DNA of 41,653 nucleotides. It comes from an uncultured Oscillospiraceae bacterium. Its GTDB lineage: Bacteria > Bacillota > Clostridia > Oscillospirales > Ruminococcaceae. Below, piece by piece: positions 40,641 through 41,653 of the stretch (its first letter is position 1; every line of letters begins with the position of its first letter). The stretch is taken from assembly GCA_900539195.1 (NCBI GenBank), contig UQBC01000024.1, forward strand, positions 1 to 41,653. Reading direction: 5' to 3'. The position numbers were made by a program, and so were the translations under genes. The notes beneath the pieces were generated by a model. It was not told the origin of the DNA. It was given only the letters and a program-made list of their open reading frames with translations, and ran no database searches.

Positions 40641-41369
40641 TTAATTTATACACATATAAGCTGAACCTAAGTCATATGGAATAAACCGTTCCGCAAATTC
40701 TATTACCGACTTTATTTGATTATATCTCCGGTTATCCTCTCCGTTTGTTCCCTCGATTATATCAATGATTCTTTCGTTTTGCATAAAAGTCAGTTTCCAG
40801 TGGTATCCGTCAATAAGTGCTTTACCGTGATTATCGGAATCATAGCAAAACAATTCAGAAGCCGCCGGGTTAATAATATGACCTGACGTTTCTTTATTTA
40901 TCCGAAACAGAATGTCATCATTGCTTTGGAACAAATCTCTGTATTCAATAAGACCGTTTCTGTGAATACACACTCTGTACCGTTTGTCATAAGCCGCCTC
41001 ATTGTATATTTCGAGACGGTTCACCATTCTGAGTAACATATGACGTTTACGTCTTGACTCGTAATTGCTCATTATACGCTTTCTGAATTCAGCCGGAACA
41101 GGAACATTGTATTTGTCTACATAATTTGTAAAAACATCAGTCCAGTAGTACAGCCCATCCGAATAGATGTTTCCGTAACCGATAATTTCGTCGGGATTTA
41201 TAATGTCACGCTCTGTACCGGGACAGCAGATTACACAATGCTCTCTCAGATATTCCAGTATTATTTTCTTTTGGCTGTCCGGTTTTTCGCAAACAAGTTC
41301 TTTTATTTTCGGAAGCGATTTATCGCCATATTCATAAGCAAATCTCACGTCTATATGACTGCGTTCCAT
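40641..41369 (-). CDS. Protein of unknown function
   Basis: A 242-residue soluble protein beginning MERSHIDVRFAYEYGDKSL. It is rich in Tyr, Asn and charged residues. It has no signal peptide, membrane segment or known catalytic motif. Features are a CVICC cysteine patch (about 45-50), GYGNIYSDGLYYWTDVFTNY (about 64-83), a basic stretch ESRRKRHMLLRMVNRLE, and a C-terminal helix (IKSVIEFAERFIPYDL). SD GAAAGG precedes the ATG by 6 bases. Coding looks real (strong SD, full-length frame) but I cannot place the family. It sits between the XRE gene and a terminator-like hairpin next to tandem repeats. Confidence 0.7.
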   Translation of the reverse strand: MERSHIDVRFAYEYGDKSLPKIKELVCEKPDSQKKIILEYLREHCVICCPGTERDIINPDEIIGYGNIYSDGLYYWTDVFTNYVDKYNVPVPAEFRKRIMSNYESRRKRHMLLRMVNRLEIYNEAAYDKRYRVCIHRNGLIEYRDLFQSNDDILFRINKETSGHIINPAASELFCYDSDNHGKALIDGYHWKLTFMQNERIIDIIEGTNGEDNRRYNQIKSVIEFAERFIPYDLGSAYMCIN

Positions 41370-41404
41370 AGTAAGCCTTTCAATATCGAATTTTGATATT
41401 ATGC

Positions 41405-41439
41405 AAAAGCGGTCACAGCTTGCCGCCGTGACCGCTTTT
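41405..41439. terminator. Strong bidirectional hairpin
   Basis: AAAAGCGGTCAC (41405-41416) pairs perfectly with GTGACCGCTTTT (41428-41439) around an 11-base loop. T-runs exist on both strands. It separates the unknown gene from the tandem repeat and would end a minus-strand transcript coming from beyond the window. Confidence 0.8.
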
Positions 41440-41449
41440 ATTAATTAAC

Positions 41450-41653
41450 GCTTTGTTTATTCCCGACCGTTCGCTAACCTCAATAACGCACCAACCTTTA
41501 AAAAGGTCGGAATTTGAAGCGGCACATTGCCGTCCGCTTTATATTGATTACTGCTTTGTCTATTCCCGACCGTTCGCTAACCTCAATAACGCACCAACCT
41601 TTAAAAAGGTCGGAATTTGAAGCGGCACATTGCCGTCCGCTTTATATTGATTA
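41450..41653. repeat. 103-bp tandem direct repeat, running off the window edge
   Basis: Two adjacent units with a period of exactly 103 bases (41451 corresponds to 41554). They are identical except for T/C at 41457/41560 and the unit boundary. Each unit has CCAACCTT-TAAA-AAGGTCGG (41491-41510 in unit 1) and AAGCGG..CCGCTT (41517-41539). CCGACC (41463-41468) can alternatively pair with GGTCGG (41505-41510). No ORF, promoter or known repeat family was recognised. The second unit reaches the last base, so more units probably follow. Confidence 0.85.

Noticed and set aside
41450..41653. CRISPR array
   Set aside because: The repeat period is 103 bp with no spacer variation and no short conserved repeats; there are no cas genes in the window.

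Overview
The window looks like chromosome of a low-to-mid GC gut Clostridium-class bacterium, most likely Oscillospiraceae/Ruminococcaceae (Ruminococcus or [Eubacterium] siraeum-like). This is inferred from the gene set: a group-B [FeFe] hydrogenase, a split transketolase, a QueT transporter, a YicI-type GH31 and a class-1B PyrD with PyrK. Nearly every intergenic promoter is a plain sigma-A type, and Shine-Dalgarno sites are strong. No phage, IS transposase, tRNA, rRNA or CRISPR array is visible.

Layout. (1) 1-7772, plus strand: [FeFe] hydrogenase, LysR regulator, two M42 metallopeptidases, a GNAT acetyltransferase, a PLP enzyme of the Met-gamma-lyase-like family and YicC, packed with overlaps or tiny gaps. 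(2) 7773-9247: a consensus promoter, a fluoride (crcB) riboswitch with overlapping terminator, and a cation:proton antiporter. (3) 9248-9620: a compact type I toxin-antitoxin candidate, with a 32-codon hydrophobic toxin ORF and a convergent antisense RNA from its own promoter. (4) 9680-18888, minus strand: the pyrimidine operon pyrC-pyrF-carA-carB-orf-(terminator)-pyrK-pyrD, preceded by a structured leader that ends in a terminator hairpin. (5) 18907-21156, minus: feoA, a MITE-like element, a small DUF7662-like protein, a histidine phosphatase and a cysteine-rich protein. (6) 21574-24277: split transketolase divergent from a Crp/Fnr regulator. (7) 24264-28890: GH3 glycosidase, MATE exporter and a new small acidic ORF. 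(8) 29063-32124, plus: preQ1 riboswitch and queT, a chemoreceptor without a sensor domain, and a lysophospholipase-like hydrolase. (9) 32232-37069, minus: LytTR response regulator, M29 aminopeptidase and YicI alpha-xylosidase. (10) 37453-41653: asnB, an XRE regulator, an unknown protein and a 103-bp tandem repeat running off the window.

Functional themes are hydrogen and fermentation metabolism, peptide turnover (M42 x2, M29), de novo pyrimidine synthesis, and plant glycan use. The GH3 and GH31 promoters share an operator-like TGTAATCGTTT motif. RNA-level control is dense: fluoride riboswitch, preQ1 riboswitch, pyr leader and antisense RNA. A modular family of hairpin-rich repeats occurs at 1-171, about 6836-6860, 19186-19387 and 21243-21420. 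The least explained items are the toxin/antisense locus, the modular hairpin/MITE family, the terminal 103-bp repeat and the pyr leader.
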